The notes under the pieces are model-generated. The model saw only the letters and a list, made by a program, of their open reading frames with translations. It was not told the origin of the DNA and made no database searches. A stretch of 7,955 nucleotides of DNA, from positions 1-7,955 of the forward strand of contig CAZHKH010000074.1 of NCBI GenBank assembly GCA_964532515.1. The letters run 5' to 3'. Positions 7,010-7,955 of this stretch are shown here, in pieces (position 1 is the stretch's first letter; the number at the start of each line of letters is the position of its first letter). The position numbers and the translations under genes were made by a program. This stretch comes from TMED161 sp964532515 (GTDB lineage: Bacteria; Fidelibacterota; Marinisomatia; SCGC-AAA003-L08; D37C17).

Positions 7010-7798
7010 ATGAGTCATAGTCCTCAAATAATGGGTATTTTAAATATTACCCCAGATTCTTTTTATGATGGAAATAAATATAGTTCCAGTGAAGATATTC
7101 TATCTAACATTCAAGAGTTAAAAAAATCTGATATTGTTGATGTGGGGTGTGAATCTTCGAGACCAGGCTCTAAGCCAATAACAATAGAAGAAGAACTTAA
7201 AAGACTTGATAAATTTATTCCATTAATAAAACATTTTAATGATACAGTTTTATCTATTGATACTTATAAGACCGAGGTTGCTGAGTATGGAATAAAGCAT
7301 GGATTTACTATTATAAATGATATAACAGCAGGTAGACATAGTAATAAAATGTTTGATCTAGTAAGAAATAATAATGTGCAAATTATTTTAATGCATATGC
7401 AGGGGAAACCAAGCAACATGCAATCTAATCCTACATATATAGATTTAATTGATGATATTACTAGTTTCTTTGAGGATAGAATTTCTGAAGCTCTAAAACG
7501 AGGGGTAAAAGAAAATCAAATTCTTATTGATCCAGGGATTGGTTTTGGAAAAACTTTTAATGATAATATAAAAATTATTAAAAATATAAAAACTTTCAAA
7601 AAATTAGGTTTTAAAGTTTTACTAGGCCATAGTAGAAAGGCATTTTTGCAACATGATAATAATTTACCCGAAAATAGACTAGCTGCATCTATTGGAGTAT
7701 CAGCTTATGCTGCAATTCAAGGTGTTGACATATTGAGAGTTCATGATGTTAATGAAACTATTGATATGTTAAAAACAATAAACAAATTAATAGTCTAG
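7010..7798 (+). CDS. folP: Dihydropteroate synthase
   Basis: Condenses 6-hydroxymethyl-7,8-dihydropterin pyrophosphate with p-aminobenzoate to give dihydropteroate in folate synthesis; it is the target of sulfonamides. The family TIM barrel is seen through its motifs in order: MGILNITPDSF at 8-18, DVGCESSRPGS at 44-54, SIDTYKTEVA at 82-91, INDITAGR at 102-109, LMHMQGKPSNMQ at 127-138, DPGIGFGKTFNDN at 174-186, LLGHSRKAF at 204-212 and RVHDV at 243-247. The 262-residue length is normal to slightly short. Loop 2 is altered: the usual GGESTRPG is GCESSRPG (second Gly to Cys, Thr to Ser), and the His of the usual GFGKTxxHN is Asp185. It lies 5 bases after ftsH, as in many genomes, but other folate genes (folE, folB, folK) that often follow in actinobacteria are absent; a release factor gene abuts instead. 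Confidence 0.95.
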   Translation: MSHSPQIMGILNITPDSFYDGNKYSSSEDILSNIQELKKSDIVDVGCESSRPGSKPITIEEELKRLDKFIPLIKHFNDTVLSIDTYKTEVAEYGIKHGFTIINDITAGRHSNKMFDLVRNNNVQIILMHMQGKPSNMQSNPTYIDLIDDITSFFEDRISEALKRGVKENQILIDPGIGFGKTFNDNIKIIKNIKTFKKLGFKVLLGHSRKAFLQHDNNLPENRLAASIGVSAYAAIQGVDILRVHDVNETIDMLKTINKLIV

Positions 7799-7955
7799 AT
7801 GATAAGAGAAGAATATATATCATTTTATCAAAAAATTAAAATAAGATATCTAGAGTTAATTGAGAATATTGATATAAACTCATTGGGAAAAGAAAAATTA
7901 AGATATGAGAAAAAATCATTAGAGGAAAATTTTTGGGAAGATAACTTGAAAGCTA
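7799..7955 (+). CDS. prfB: Probable peptide chain release factor 2, N-terminal fragment (3' end cut by window)
   Basis: The ATG follows the folP TAG stop directly, and the frame stays open for 52 codons to the window edge. The visible protein begins MIREEYISFYQKIK and reads as a charged, helical (coiled-coil-like) segment ending in SLEENFWEDNLKA. That matches the N-terminal helical domain of RF2, where a run of Glu/Leu is followed by P-x-F/V-W-x-D/E-x-x-x-A. RF1 lacks this FW-D/E pattern. RF2 would release peptides at UAA and UGA codons; ftsH just upstream does end in UGA. No in-frame UGA occurs in the 52 codons, so the programmed +1 frameshift found in many prfB genes appears absent. None of the diagnostic RF2 parts (SPF tripeptide, GGQ loop) is in the window, so the call rests on one motif and the domain's character. 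Confidence 0.65.
   Translation, partial: MIREEYISFYQKIKIRYLELIENIDINSLGKEKLRYEKKSLEENFWEDNLKA

Noticed and set aside
7005..7013. ATG at 7005 just after the ftsH stop as the folP start
   Set aside because: It is out of frame with folP and meets TGA after two codons; the ATG at 7010 has AGGA 9 bases upstream and leads straight into MGILN.
1..7955. A novel defence, mobile or CRISPR-like system
   Set aside because: Every stretch is occupied by recognisable metabolic or housekeeping genes; no repeats, integrase, transposase or toxin-like genes are visible.

Overview
The window is a compact, visibly AT-rich (roughly 30% GC by eye) stretch of bacterial chromosome. All eight genes lie on the + strand. 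They are separated by at most 15 bases or overlap, and no terminator or internal promoter could be supported, so the simplest reading is one long transcription unit (or part of one) cut at both ends. Such tight packing at low GC is typical of streamlined, often planktonic, bacteria. The order tilS-hprT-ftsH-folP recalls Gram-positive, actinobacterial and chloroflexotal genomes more than alphaproteobacteria, where hprT does not normally sit between tilS and ftsH. I cannot place the organism further. A full-length TilS with its C-terminal domain argues mildly against a standard actinobacterium.

Left part (1-3285), accessory metabolism: (i) the 3' two thirds of a B12-dependent acyl-CoA mutase large subunit, without a B12-binding domain at its C-terminus. 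It carries Gln where methylmalonyl-CoA mutases carry the substrate-carboxylate arginine, so its substrate may be an uncarboxylated acyl-CoA. (ii) A YbdK/GCS2-type carboxylate-amine ligase. (iii) A divergent type II (archaeal-type) glyceraldehyde-3-phosphate dehydrogenase-like protein, preceded by the only strong Shine-Dalgarno sequence in the window.

Right part (3272-7955), housekeeping: tilS (tRNA-Ile2 lysidine synthetase, TTG start inside the previous gene), hprT (hypoxanthine phosphoribosyltransferase), ftsH (membrane AAA+ zinc protease), folP (dihydropteroate synthase), and the first 52 codons of a probable prfB (release factor 2) that shows no in-frame UGA frameshift site. The genes are joined by TAG|ATG junctions (tilS/hprT, folP/prfB) or short overlaps (GAPDH-like/tilS, hprT/ftsH), which suggests extensive translational coupling.

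I found no RNA genes, mobile elements, CRISPR arrays or repeats, and no gene-free stretch over 15 bases. I see no clearly new multi-gene system. The most useful leads are the mutase specificity residue, the unusual type II GAPDH-like protein beside a carboxylate-amine ligase, and several lost or altered family motifs (TilS, HprT, FolP).
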